Source: DATKSS01 sp035468355 (lineage in GTDB: Bacteria; Chloroflexota; Dormibacteria; Dormibacterales; Dormibacteraceae). From it: a stretch of 61,970 nt of DNA. Below are positions 1 through 7,560 of this stretch, piece by piece. The DNA is taken from contig DATITA010000169.1 of NCBI GenBank assembly GCA_035468355.1, forward strand, positions 1 through 61,970, written 5' to 3'. The stretch's first letter is position 1, and every line of letters begins with the position of its first letter. The notes below the pieces were generated by a model that saw nothing but the letters and a program-made list of their open reading frames with translations, had not been told where the DNA came from and ran no database searches. A program made the translations under genes and the position numbers.

Positions 1-735
1 CGGCGCGCCATCGGCGAACTTGAACTTGGTCGCGGGGCCCGGCCTCGGGTCGTTGACGGGGGCCAAGGGGAACAGATCCTCGATCTGCTCCTGTATGCGC
101 AGGCTTGGTACGACCTGCTCATTGGTCCAGATGTTGTCGCCGTCGAGCGGCATGAACTCGATGAACCGCACGTCGTAGCCTTTGTCCCGCGCGAGTCGGG
201 CGAAGTCGACGACTTCGGCGTCGGTGTGGCCCTTCATCACGACCATGGTCAGCTTGATCGGCCACAGGCCCGCCTCCCTGGCAGCCTCGATGCCGTCCCT
301 CGTGCGCTTGAACTGGTCGCTGCGCGCGATCTCGTGGAAGCGCTCCATGTTCAGCGTGTCCAGCGAGATGTTGATGCGCTTCAGCCCGGCTTCTTTCAAC
401 GCTTGCGCCTTGTCGCGCAGCAGCACGCCGTTGGTCGTCATCGTGATGTCGAGAGTCGGGTCGAGCTCGTTGATCATCCCGATCAGCTCTTCGACCTTGA
501 CGCGCACCAGGGGTTCGCCGCCGGTGATCCGCACGGTCCTCACGCCGTAGCGGTCGACGAAAATGCGCGCTAGGCGCACGATCTCCTCGAACCGCAGGAT
601 GTCGTCGCGCTTCAGCCATTTCAAGCCCTCCGCCGGCATGCAGTAGATGCAGCGGAAGTTGCAGCGGTCGGTGATGGAGATCCTGAGGTCGTCCGCGACT
701 CTCCCAAATGAGTCTCTTAGCGGCCCGGAACCCAT
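1..735 (-). CDS. moaA: GTP 3',8-cyclase MoaA (3' end outside window)
   Basis: Radical SAM enzyme that starts molybdenum cofactor synthesis by converting GTP to 3',8-cyclo-7,8-dihydro-GTP. Reading the minus strand from the ATG at 733-735, the N-terminus runs MGSGPLRDSFGRVADDLRIS and is followed by the radical SAM cysteine motif CNFRCIYC and MPAEGLKW, which match the family. Further on, RITGGEPLVR and ITMTTNGVLL (SAM-binding region), INISLDTL and a C-terminal part starting around DVRFIEFMPL are visible. About 245 codons are inside the window of the usual ~330, so the C-terminal [4Fe-4S] cysteines and the GTP-binding tail are cut off. The gene diverges from the crotonase at 755 with only 19 bp between start codons. 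A moeA lies at 32.1 kb and a Mo hydroxylase at 8.9-12.8 kb, so the cofactor has a user nearby. Confidence 0.95.
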   Translation of the reverse strand, partial: MGSGPLRDSFGRVADDLRISITDRCNFRCIYCMPAEGLKWLKRDDILRFEEIVRLARIFVDRYGVRTVRITGGEPLVRVKVEELIGMINELDPTLDITMTTNGVLLRDKAQALKEAGLKRINISLDTLNMERFHEIARSDQFKRTRDGIEAAREAGLWPIKLTMVVMKGHTDAEVVDFARLARDKGYDVRFIEFMPLDGDNIWTNEQVVPSLRIQEQIEDLFPLAPVNDPRPGPATKFKFADGAP

Positions 736-742
736 TTGGTCG

Positions 743-748
743 ATGATA
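743..748 (-). promoter_or_regulatory. Putative -10 box of moaA (TATCAT)
   Basis: On the minus strand TATCAT is followed by 7 nt and then the moaA ATG, so transcription would begin at or next to the start codon. No Shine-Dalgarno sequence fits between them. This matches the TAnnnT-start spacing seen before many genes in the window. Confidence 0.45.
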
Positions 749-754
749 GCCGCG

Positions 755-1528
755 ATGGATTACGAGCACATCCAGGTCGAGATCGAGCCCCCGATCGCGA
801 CCGTCACGCTCGACCGGCCGAAGGTCCTGAACGCGTTGAGCCCAGACCTGATCCGAGAGGTCAACGTCGCGCTGGGCGAGCTGGACGGGGACGAGACGGT
901 GCGGGCGGTGGTGCTAACCGGCGGCCCGCGGGTCTTCGCCGCCGGGGCTGACATCGGCGACATGGCCGACCGCAGCGCGGTCGACCAGCTGCGCCGAGAC
1001 GAGACCGGGCGCTGGGCGGGCATAGCGGCCTTTAGCAAGCCCCTGGTGGCGGCGGTCAACGGTTATGCCCTTGGCGGCGGCTGCGAGCTCGCCTTGATGT
1101 GCGACTTGATCATCGCCGGCGACACGGCCCGTCTCGGCCAGCCGGAGGTGAACCTCGGGATCATCCCTGGGGCCGGCGGAACACAGCGCTGGCCGCGGAC
1201 CGCCGGCAAGTACGCGGCGATGGAGGCGATGTTGTCCGGCGCACCGATCTCCGCCCGTCGCGCCTATGAGCTCGGGCTGGTCAACAAGGTGGTACCTGCC
1301 GAGATGACGGTCGAGCTCGCCAAGCGCATGGCCCGCCAGCTCGCAGAGAAACCGCCCCTGGCGCTGCGAATGGCCAAAGAGGCGGTCCTCAAGGCTTTCG
1401 AGTCCCCCCTGGCCGAGGGCCTCGCCGCCGAGCGCAAGAGCTTCTACTTTCTGTTCTCGACCGAAGACCAGAAAGAAGGCATGCACGCGTTTCTCGAAAA
1501 GCGCAAAGGCGTGTTCAAAGGACGGTGA
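755..1528 (+). CDS. Enoyl-CoA hydratase/isomerase (crotonase family)
   Basis: Hydrates trans-2-enoyl-CoA to 3-hydroxyacyl-CoA, as in beta-oxidation or the phenylacetate pathway. The 257-aa protein has the oxyanion-hole segments (AAGADI and ALGGGCELAL) and both catalytic glutamates, about E111 (GGCELAL) and E131 (GQPEVNLG), so it should be an active hydratase. The C-terminus (EGMHAFLEKRKGVFKGR) is the usual family ending. The start is ATG 755; an in-frame ATG at 743 would overlap the moaA -10 box. It is followed after 9 bp by a second, PaaG-like crotonase and then a thiolase, which suggests one operon for acyl-CoA degradation. The exact substrate cannot be told from sequence. Confidence 0.9.
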   Translation: MDYEHIQVEIEPPIATVTLDRPKVLNALSPDLIREVNVALGELDGDETVRAVVLTGGPRVFAAGADIGDMADRSAVDQLRRDETGRWAGIAAFSKPLVAAVNGYALGGGCELALMCDLIIAGDTARLGQPEVNLGIIPGAGGTQRWPRTAGKYAAMEAMLSGAPISARRAYELGLVNKVVPAEMTVELAKRMARQLAEKPPLALRMAKEAVLKAFESPLAEGLAAERKSFYFLFSTEDQKEGMHAFLEKRKGVFKGR

Positions 1529-1537
1529 CGGTGAGAG

Positions 1538-2332
1538 ATGGCAACTGAGGTCGAGCAGCACGTCAAGGTCGAGGTCGACGGTGGAGTCGGCTGGATCCGC
1601 CTCAACCGGCCCGAGAAGATGAACGCGATCGGCGCCATCACGCGCAAGCAGCTCGGAGATGCGATCAAGCAAGCCGAGCGCGACGAGACGGTCCGCGTGG
1701 TCGTGCTCACCGGGTCGGGGCGCGCGTTCTGCTCCGGCGCAGACGTGACGGAGATGGTAGGCGGCGGGGGGATGCGGACGCCCGAGGACGTCGGCAACGT
1801 CCTGCGCAACGAGTACATGCCGATGCTCAGCCGTCTGCGCACGATGCCCAAACCGGTCATCGCCGCGATGAACGGTCCCGCGGTCGGGATCGGCGCCAGC
1901 TATGCGCTCGCCTGCGACATCCGCATCGCGGTCCCCGAGGCGTACATCCTCGAGGCTTTCGTGAACATCGGGCTCGCCCCCGACGGTGGCGTGAGCTGGC
2001 TGCTCCCGAGGCTGGCCGGCACCGGGGTGGCTTACGAGATGTTCTTCAGCGGCAAGCCTCTCCAGGCGGTCGACGCGCACCGACTTGGCGTGATCAACCG
2101 GCTGGTGCCCGCGGACCGCCTTGAGGGCGAGGTGCGCGAGCTTGCCCAGCATCTCGTCTCCCAGCCCAGGCAGGCGATGGCGGCGGCCAAGCGGGCCGTC
2201 AACCACGCGCTCGAGTCGAACTACGAGGACGCGCTCGAGTTCGAGTCGTACCTGCAGGAAGGGCAGGCCGGCAGCCCGGAGTTCGCCGAGGGCGTGCAGG
2301 CCTTCCTGGCCAAGCGGGCTTCCCGGAAATGA
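1538..2332 (+). CDS. Crotonase-family isomerase, PaaG-like
   Basis: 264-aa crotonase paralog. The first catalytic Glu of hydratases is replaced (GIGASYAL, A120), while an Asp sits in IGLAPDGGVSWLLPR (about D149). That arrangement is typical of PaaG-type isomerases, 2-(1,2-epoxy-1,2-dihydrophenyl)acetyl-CoA isomerase and related delta3,delta2-enoyl-CoA isomerases, rather than hydratases. ATG 1538 lies 9 bp after the upstream stop, with a weak GGTGAG. Flanked by a hydratase and a thiolase, so a role in phenylacetate-like or unsaturated fatty acid breakdown is likely. No paaABCDE epoxidase genes are in the window, so the phenylacetate assignment is inference. Confidence 0.85.
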   Translation: MATEVEQHVKVEVDGGVGWIRLNRPEKMNAIGAITRKQLGDAIKQAERDETVRVVVLTGSGRAFCSGADVTEMVGGGGMRTPEDVGNVLRNEYMPMLSRLRTMPKPVIAAMNGPAVGIGASYALACDIRIAVPEAYILEAFVNIGLAPDGGVSWLLPRLAGTGVAYEMFFSGKPLQAVDAHRLGVINRLVPADRLEGEVRELAQHLVSQPRQAMAAAKRAVNHALESNYEDALEFESYLQEGQAGSPEFAEGVQAFLAKRASRK

Positions 2333-2389
2333 GCGTGCCCGCCCGGCGGACACGCCGCCCACCTCCCTTCTAGCGGTGAGGTTTCCCCG

Positions 2390-3589
2390 ATGACCGACGC
2401 CGTGGTCGTGGCCACGACCAGGACGCCGATGGGCCGTTACGGAGGCCAGCTCAAGGACATGCGTCCAGACGACCTGGCGGCGATTGTGCTCAAAGAGGTG
2501 TGCCAGCGCGCCGGCGTCAAGCCGTCCGAGGTCGAGGACGTGATCATGGGGTGCGCCAACCAGGCGGGGGAGGACAACCGCAACGTGGCCCGGATGGGCC
2601 TTCTGCTGGCGGGATTTCCGGTCGAGGTCCCGGGTCAGACCGTGAACCGGCTGTGCGGATCGGGCATGCAGGCGACGATCGCAGCCGCGCGCGAGATCCA
2701 GGCCGGCGGCGCCGAGGTTGTCATCGCGGGTGGGGTTGAGAGCATGACCCGAGCCCCATGGGTGATGCCTAAGCCGGACACCGGTTACCCGCGCGGGCCC
2801 CAGACCGCCTACGACACGGCGATCGGATGGCGGCTGGTGAACCCTAAGATGAGCGAGATGTACGGCACTCTCCAGATGGGGGAGACCGCCGAGCGCGTGG
2901 CGCAGAAATACGAGATCTCGCGCGAAGACCAGGACGCTTTCGCGCTGCGCAGCCACCAGCGCGCGGTGGCCGCCCAGCGATCGGGCCGGCTGGCCGAGGA
3001 GATCAACCCGATCGACGTGCCGCAACGAAAAGGTGATCCGCTGCGCCTGACCGCCGACGAAGGACCGCGGCAGGACACCTCGATGGAAGCGCTCGCCAAG
3101 CTGAGGCCGGCGTTCGCGAAAGACGGCTCGGTCACCGCCGGCAACTCATCGCCGCTCAACGACGGTGCTTCAGCGCTCATCCTCATGTCGGATTCGGCGG
3201 CCCGCAAGCGGGGCTTGAAGCCGCTGGCCCGGCTCGTTTCGGCCGCCCCCGGAGGCGTTCACCCCGACTACATGGGGATCGGCCCGGTACCGGCGTCGTT
3301 GAAGGCGCTGGAGAAGGCGGGTCTGAAGCCGGCGGACATCGGCGTGGTCGAGCTGAACGAAGCGTTCGCGTCCCAGTCGCTGGCGTGTGTTCGCCTCCTG
3401 GGCCTCGACGAAGACAGGGTCAACGTCAACGGAGGCGCCATCGCACTGGGACATCCCCTCGGCAGCAGCGGCGCGCGCCTGGTCGGCACGCTCGTGCGGG
3501 AGATGGCGCACCGCGATGTGGAGTACGGGCTGGCGACCATGTGCATCGGAGTCGGCCAGGGCATCGCCTCGATCTGGCAGAGGGTCTGA
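2390..3589 (+). CDS. Acetyl-CoA acyltransferase (thiolase)
   Basis: 399-aa thiolase that cleaves 3-ketoacyl-CoA with CoA (or condenses acetyl-CoA in reverse). Visible features are the acyl-accepting Cys in VNRLCGSGMQA (C89), NEAFASQSLA, the GGAIALGHPLGSSGAR histidine and the second Cys in CIGVGQGIA. Length is normal for the FadA/PaaJ/AtoB group. It follows two crotonases, giving a hydratase-isomerase-thiolase cassette; a 3-hydroxyacyl-CoA dehydrogenase is not present in the window. The stop TGA overlaps a CTG that may start the downstream menG. Confidence 0.93.
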   Translation: MTDAVVVATTRTPMGRYGGQLKDMRPDDLAAIVLKEVCQRAGVKPSEVEDVIMGCANQAGEDNRNVARMGLLLAGFPVEVPGQTVNRLCGSGMQATIAAAREIQAGGAEVVIAGGVESMTRAPWVMPKPDTGYPRGPQTAYDTAIGWRLVNPKMSEMYGTLQMGETAERVAQKYEISREDQDAFALRSHQRAVAAQRSGRLAEEINPIDVPQRKGDPLRLTADEGPRQDTSMEALAKLRPAFAKDGSVTAGNSSPLNDGASALILMSDSAARKRGLKPLARLVSAAPGGVHPDYMGIGPVPASLKALEKAGLKPADIGVVELNEAFASQSLACVRLLGLDEDRVNVNGGAIALGHPLGSSGARLVGTLVREMAHRDVEYGLATMCIGVGQGIASIWQRV

Positions 3590-4284
3590 CTCAAATCGGC
3601 GAACGGGATCCGGAAGCCGTGCGATCGATGTTCGACCGCATTGCGCGGCGTTACGACCGGGTCAACACCGTGCTCTCGGCCGGGACGGACGCCGGCTGGC
3701 GCAGGCGCGCGGCACGCGCGACCGGCATCGCAGATGGCGGGTCGGCGCTGGACATTGCATGCGGCTCGGGCAAGCTGACCGCGGAGCTGGCCAGCGCGGC
3801 GGGGCCGCGTGGACGGGTCATGGGCCTCGACTTCAGCGCCCAGATGCTGGAGGTAGCGCGCCGCGATCATCCCGGGCTCGAGTTCCTGGAAGGGGACGCC
3901 CTCAACCTTCCGTTTGACGACGGCAGCTTCGACGCGAGCACCATCGCCTTCGGGCTGCGCAACCTCGCGGACCCGGTGCGCGGCCTGCGCGAAATGCTCC
4001 GCGTCGTCAGAGTCGGGGGCAGCGCGGTGGTGCTCGAGTTCGTCCGGCCTCCGCGAGGCGTGATCGGGTCGGCTTATCGCCTGTACCTGCGCACGGTGCT
4101 GCCCGTGGTCGGCGGCGCGCTGTCGGGCCAGCCGAAGGCCTATCGGTACCTCAGCGACACGGTGGATTCGTATCGAACGCCGGGCGAGCTCGGCGACATG
4201 GCGATGACCGCGGGGTGGTCGGATGTGCGGTACGTCGGGTTGTCCCTTGGCACCGTCGGCATCCTGACCGGCCGCCACTCGTAA
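3586..4284 (+). CDS. menG: Demethylmenaquinone methyltransferase (MenG/UbiE)
   Basis: SAM-dependent C-methylase for the last step of menaquinone synthesis. The protein has the UbiE/MenG N-terminal pattern MFDRIARRYDRVNTVLS, SAM motif I ALDIACGSGKLT, FLEGDALNLPFDDGSFD, the family signature AFGLRNLADP and the C-terminal YRYLSDTVDSY. Homology seems to extend upstream of the first canonical start (GTG 3619, ATG 3628): residues ERDPEAVRSMFD resemble the usual N-terminal dozen residues before MFD. The only codon that fits that extent is CTG 3586, inside CTGA overlapping the thiolase stop. If CTG is not used, the start is GTG 3619. Nearby prenyl diphosphate synthase genes fit quinone synthesis. Confidence 0.88.
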   Translation: MTQIGERDPEAVRSMFDRIARRYDRVNTVLSAGTDAGWRRRAARATGIADGGSALDIACGSGKLTAELASAAGPRGRVMGLDFSAQMLEVARRDHPGLEFLEGDALNLPFDDGSFDASTIAFGLRNLADPVRGLREMLRVVRVGGSAVVLEFVRPPRGVIGSAYRLYLRTVLPVVGGALSGQPKAYRYLSDTVDSYRTPGELGDMAMTAGWSDVRYVGLSLGTVGILTGRHS

Positions 4285-4348
4285 CGGTTAGAGGCGCCGG
4301 CGAGTTTTACCTGCGGGGAAGCCAATAGCGGTTAGGGAGGGCATCAAG

Positions 4349-5119
4349 ATGATGTCGGTTCACACCCGGGTCCTGCTCCTCGCCGGTCTCTCGATAGCCG
4401 TTGCCGCGGCTGTGATGACCGCGACTGTGGTCCATTCACCCACACCTTCGACGGGCGCGCCTCCGAAACAGGTGCTGTCGCTGGCAGCGTCTTCCACCTC
4501 CAACACCATCACCGTGGTCGGCGTGGGCACCGCTTCCGCCGTCCCTGATGCCGCGGAGCTCGACCTTGGCGTTTCGGCTACCCGGCCGAGCGTTCGGGAC
4601 GCGGTCAGCCAGGCGACCGCAGACATGAACCACCTACTGTCAGCGATTCGCGGCCAAGGCGTCCAGGACAAGGACATCCAGACCGCTTCAATCTCCATCT
4701 ACCAGCAGACCAACTGCTGCCCGCAGACGGTCACCGGATACACCTCCTCCAACTCGCTCACGATCAACGTCCATCACGTGTCCAACGTGACCCCGATCAT
4801 GGAGGCCGCCATCGATGCTGTTGGCAATGACCTCCAGATGAACGGCATCAGCCTGTCGGTGTCCGACCCCACAGGCATGAACAAGTCTGCTCGCGCGGCC
4901 GCCATGAGCGACGCGACCGCCCGCGCGAAGGACTGGGCCGGCCTGACCGGTCACCACGTTGGAGGTCTGCTCGCGGTGTCAGAGATCATCGCCGCGGCTC
5001 CTGCCCAGGTGTGCCAGGGAGGGTGCGGCAAAGGTGGTGCCGGCGGGGGTGTCCCGATTCAGCCAGGCCAGACGACCATCACGGTGACGGTCGCGGCAAC
5101 CTACGAGCTGGTGACCTAG
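4349..5119 (+). CDS. SIMPL-domain (DUF541) secreted or membrane-anchored protein
   Basis: 256 aa. An N-terminal hydrophobic segment (residues 8-28, LLLAGLSIAVAAAVM) looks like a signal peptide or anchor. The rest matches the SIMPL/DUF541 (BP26/OMP28) fold: ITVVGVGTASAVPDAAEL at the start of the domain, a ...DKDIQTASISIYQQ segment and the terminal ITVTVAATYELV. Two cysteine clusters (TNCCPQ and VCQGGCGKGG) and a Gly-rich stretch are unusual additions. Molecular function of SIMPL proteins is not well defined. Its stop shares the CTAG at 5116-5119 with the convergent prenyl synthase gene. Confidence 0.85.
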   Translation: MMSVHTRVLLLAGLSIAVAAAVMTATVVHSPTPSTGAPPKQVLSLAASSTSNTITVVGVGTASAVPDAAELDLGVSATRPSVRDAVSQATADMNHLLSAIRGQGVQDKDIQTASISIYQQTNCCPQTVTGYTSSNSLTINVHHVSNVTPIMEAAIDAVGNDLQMNGISLSVSDPTGMNKSARAAAMSDATARAKDWAGLTGHHVGGLLAVSEIIAAAPAQVCQGGCGKGGAGGGVPIQPGQTTITVTVAATYELVT

Positions 5120-6507
5120 GAGATTCGGTCCACCGCGGAGCGGGCCAGGCTGATCAGCGTCGGGCGCAAGCCGTCCAGCTCCACCGTCTCGAGCTCGTTG
5201 ATCGCATCGTCGACCAGCGATTCGGCCTCCTGGCGGACCCTGCGCAGCGCATCGCTTGATGTGACGAGCTCGGCCACCCGAGCGACCTCATCGTCACCGA
5301 GCGATCCGGCGAGCAGCCGGCGCACCTCGGGCCCAACCATCCGGTCCTCCGCCGCATAAATAAGAGGAAGGGAGACCACGCGCTGGCGGATGTCGAGGCC
5401 GACCGGTTTGCCAGAGCTGGGGCTGAAGTCGACCATGTCGTCGGCCATCTGGAATGCGACTCCGACCAGATCGCCGTAGCGCCGCAGCGCCTCGACCACC
5501 TCGGGCCGGGCCTCCGAAAGCTGAGCGCCCGAGGCGCAGGCGGCGGCGAACAGAGCGGCCGTCTTGCCGCGCACCACCTGCAGATAAGAATCGTGGTCGC
5601 CGGGATACGCGCCGCGCAGGGCCACGTCGTCGATCTGGGAGGCGCAAATGGCCTCGAGGGCCTCGGCGATGATGGAAGTGACCTTGCGGTTGCCGATCTC
5701 GGCGATCAGCCGTGTCGCCTTGGCGAAGTAGTAGTCGCCGACCGCGATCGCACGCTCAGGCCCTTCGGCGGCTGCCACCGTCGGCCGGCCGCGGCGGTGC
5801 GAGCTCTCGTCCACGTAGTCGTCGTGAATGAGGGTCGCATTGTGCAGAAGCTCTACGGCTGCCGCAAGCCCGGCGGCCCGGAGCGCATCCTGGCGCGGCC
5901 CGATCCCAGCGGTCAACTGCACTAGCCGCGGGCGCAGGCGTTTGCCTCCCGCTTCGACGAGCCGGCGCATGGGCGCCGCCACGGGCTCGGGATCGACCAT
6001 CAGCTGCCGAAGCAGCTCGAGCTCGACGAGGGTCTCCGACCCCTGCTGTCGATGGCGCGACCGCGTCTCAGCGAACTCCCCTTCCAGCTGGAGCGCCAGC
6101 TGCCGGTGGCGTGGACCGTCGAGCTCGACCGCGAACACCGACTGCCAGCGTCCGAGGACCAGCTCACCATGCTCGACGAGCAGCGTGGCGAACGCTGTCA
6201 GGAGCATCTGCCGGCAGTGGGCATGGCCGTTCACCGGCTCGTCGACCGCAATGTCGATCCGTCGGGCGAAGTCGTCGTGCTCGTAGCCGGCGCCCAGCGG
6301 CGCGACACGCTCGAGCATCGTCTCGAAGTCGCGGAGCAGAAGCGGCTCATTCTCGTTGACGGCAAGCCCGACGGTCGTGTGCAGCGACTGGATGTGGATT
6401 CGACCATCCCTCAGGCCGGCTCGCTGGACCTCTTCACGCAGGCGGCTCGTGATGTCGATGAACTGGGTTGCCTGGCTCGACTCGAAGCGGATCCGCCGGC
6501 CGGTCAT
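5116..6507 (-). CDS. Fusion: YjbQ/UPF0047 domain + polyprenyl diphosphate synthase
   Basis: 463-aa single reading frame with two complete domains. Residues 1 to ~140 are a canonical YjbQ (UPF0047, annotated secondary thiamine-phosphate synthase): HTTVGLAVNENE, YEHDD, NGHAHC and LGRWQSVFAVELDGPR. Residues ~150-463 are a trans-isoprenyl diphosphate synthase: GGKRLRPRLV, first Asp-rich motif LIHDDYVDESSHRRGRPT, GDYYFAKATRLIA, and second motif FQMADDMVDF. The two join through FAETRSRHRQQGSETL with no ATG, GTG or TTG in between, so a separate start for the synthase is not available. The small residues upstream of the first DDxxD fit a medium to long chain product, plausibly the menaquinone side chain. 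ATG 6507 overlaps the upstream stop as ATGA. The link between the domains is not explained by known pathways. Confidence 0.9.
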   Translation of the reverse strand: MTGRRIRFESSQATQFIDITSRLREEVQRAGLRDGRIHIQSLHTTVGLAVNENEPLLLRDFETMLERVAPLGAGYEHDDFARRIDIAVDEPVNGHAHCRQMLLTAFATLLVEHGELVLGRWQSVFAVELDGPRHRQLALQLEGEFAETRSRHRQQGSETLVELELLRQLMVDPEPVAAPMRRLVEAGGKRLRPRLVQLTAGIGPRQDALRAAGLAAAVELLHNATLIHDDYVDESSHRRGRPTVAAAEGPERAIAVGDYYFAKATRLIAEIGNRKVTSIIAEALEAICASQIDDVALRGAYPGDHDSYLQVVRGKTAALFAAACASGAQLSEARPEVVEALRRYGDLVGVAFQMADDMVDFSPSSGKPVGLDIRQRVVSLPLIYAAEDRMVGPEVRRLLAGSLGDDEVARVAELVTSSDALRRVRQEAESLVDDAINELETVELDGLRPTLISLARSAVDRIS

Positions 6508-6887
6508 CGTCCCGACTCTAGGGCCTGAAGGAGCATCTCGCGGGCGACCGGCGCCGCCTCGCCGGCGGCTGCAGCCGATGCGAGAACCTCGATCGCCGAT
6601 GCGAACGCGATCTGGACCTGCTGGGGCGCGGCATCGGCGAGCAGCCGCGATGAGCGTGCGAGGCACAGGTCGCCCATCAAAAGGGTCGGCGGCGGAGCGG
6701 CGAGGCCGCCCAGGCTCTGGAGCCTCACGCCGACTTCGACCAGGGCCGCGGCGAGCGCAAGCTTCTGCTGCGCCACCGGGTCGTAGCCTCCGACCGCACC
6801 GAGGTAGGCCCGATAGGCGTCGCCGAGCCCGTCGGCCCACAGCCCCTCCAGGCGCTCCAGCTCCCGGTCGATGACCTGCGTGCTCAT
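6504..6887 (-). CDS. Small prenyl-synthase-like subunit (HepS/HexA-type candidate)
   Basis: 127-aa helical protein starting MSTQVIDRELERL. Its central part (LLMGDLCLARSSRLLADAAPQ ... FASAIEVLASA) lines up with the helix of the downstream synthase (GDYYFAKATRLIAEIGNRK ... AEALEAICAS), but both Asp-rich motifs are absent. That is what one expects of a non-catalytic partner in a heteromeric polyprenyl diphosphate synthase, analogous to HepS or HexA of Bacillota. It overlaps both neighbours by 4 nt (ATGA at 6884-6887 and 6504-6507), so expression with the TetR regulator and the fusion synthase should be tightly coupled. Family assignment is inference; no catalytic role is expected. Confidence 0.62.
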   Translation of the reverse strand: MSTQVIDRELERLEGLWADGLGDAYRAYLGAVGGYDPVAQQKLALAAALVEVGVRLQSLGGLAAPPPTLLMGDLCLARSSRLLADAAPQQVQIAFASAIEVLASAAAAGEAAPVAREMLLQALESGR

Positions 6888-7486
6888 GGCACCGCCTCGA
6901 CCAGGGTGGCCGCCAGCTGGCTGAACGCTGAAAGGGCCCGCAGGCAGGACTCGTCGTCGCGCGTGACCACGTAGTACAGACCGAACCCAAGCACCGTGTT
7001 GAGGACGAGCGGCACGAGGACTTCGCGAGGCACTGTGAGGCGGACGCGGCCGTCCTCCTCGAGGCGGTCGAGCTGCTCCTGGATCACCTCGCGGTACCGG
7101 GTGAAGAGCTCGGGCAGGTAGGCCCGGAGCCGTTCTGTTCGTGGGGCCTGCACCAGGAGGTCGAACGCCGCCAGCTGGACGTCGCCCAGCCGACGAAGCG
7201 AGTCCCACAGCGACTCCACTCCGACCTCGAGGACCTCCAGCGGGTCGGTGAGCTGGTTCAGCGTGCGCCGCAGCTCCTCGACCGAGCGGGCGGTCAGGTA
7301 GCGCCACGCCTCGACCAGGAGCTCTGACTTGGTGGGAAACCAGTACTGCAGGTTGCCGATGGCAACCCCGGCCTTCGTGGCGATCGCCCTCACACTCGTC
7401 CCGGAGTAGCCGTTTTCCAGGAGCGACTCCGCCGCGGCGTGGATGATCTGGTCTCGCGTGCTCTCAGTCGCGGTGGCCCCGGTCAT
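6884..7486 (-). CDS. TetR/AcrR family transcriptional regulator
   Basis: 200 aa. The N-terminal helix-turn-helix is typical (residues ~12-58): RDQIIHAAAESLLENGY, GTSVRAIATKAGVAIGNLQYWFPTKSELL. The C-terminal ligand-binding half has no recognisable subfamily. It is the first gene of an operon with the small prenyl-synthase-like gene and the YjbQ-synthase fusion, joined by ATGA overlaps. A 22-bp inverted repeat covers its own start, so it probably represses itself and this operon. The effector could be an isoprenoid or thiamine-related compound, which is speculation. Confidence 0.93.
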   Translation of the reverse strand: MTGATATESTRDQIIHAAAESLLENGYSGTSVRAIATKAGVAIGNLQYWFPTKSELLVEAWRYLTARSVEELRRTLNQLTDPLEVLEVGVESLWDSLRRLGDVQLAAFDLLVQAPRTERLRAYLPELFTRYREVIQEQLDRLEEDGRVRLTVPREVLVPLVLNTVLGFGLYYVVTRDDESCLRALSAFSQLAATLVEAVP

Positions 7487-7507
7487 ACGTATGTACCAGT
7501 GTACGTA
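7486..7507. promoter_or_regulatory. Putative TetR operator (TACGTA-N10-TACGTA)
   Basis: A perfect 6-bp inverted repeat TACGTA...TACGTA with a 10-bp spacer overlaps the start codon of the TetR gene and its likely -10 box (TACACT, 7498-7503 on the minus strand). TetR-family operators often have this arm type and size, so autorepression is likely. Confidence 0.5.
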
Positions 7508-7544
7508 GGGCGGGAACCTCGTGGGGTCGGCGACCCGTTCAAGG

Positions 7545-7550
7545 GATAAT
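7545..7550 (+). promoter_or_regulatory. Putative -10 box of KDPG aldolase gene (GATAAT)
   Basis: GATAAT followed by 10 nt and then GTG 7561. It leaves at most a few nucleotides of 5' leader. It shares the 75-bp divergent region with the TetR operator. Confidence 0.4.
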
Positions 7551-7560
7551 TCCAGCCGCC

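Noticed and set aside
914..3025. 703-codon open frame on the minus strand opposite the crotonases and thiolase
   Set aside because: Its translation is rich in Arg, His, Ala and Gly with no domain, and it lies fully antisense to three genes with clear family motifs. Long antisense frames are expected at this GC content. The same applies to the long antisense frames at 9818-12331, 25879-28392 and 36815-39232.
5116..6990. A 624-residue protein extending the fusion upstream to 6990
   Set aside because: The extra part overlaps the small subunit and the TetR gene in another frame and has shadow-like composition. ATG 6507 in an ATGA overlap gives a clean YjbQ start.
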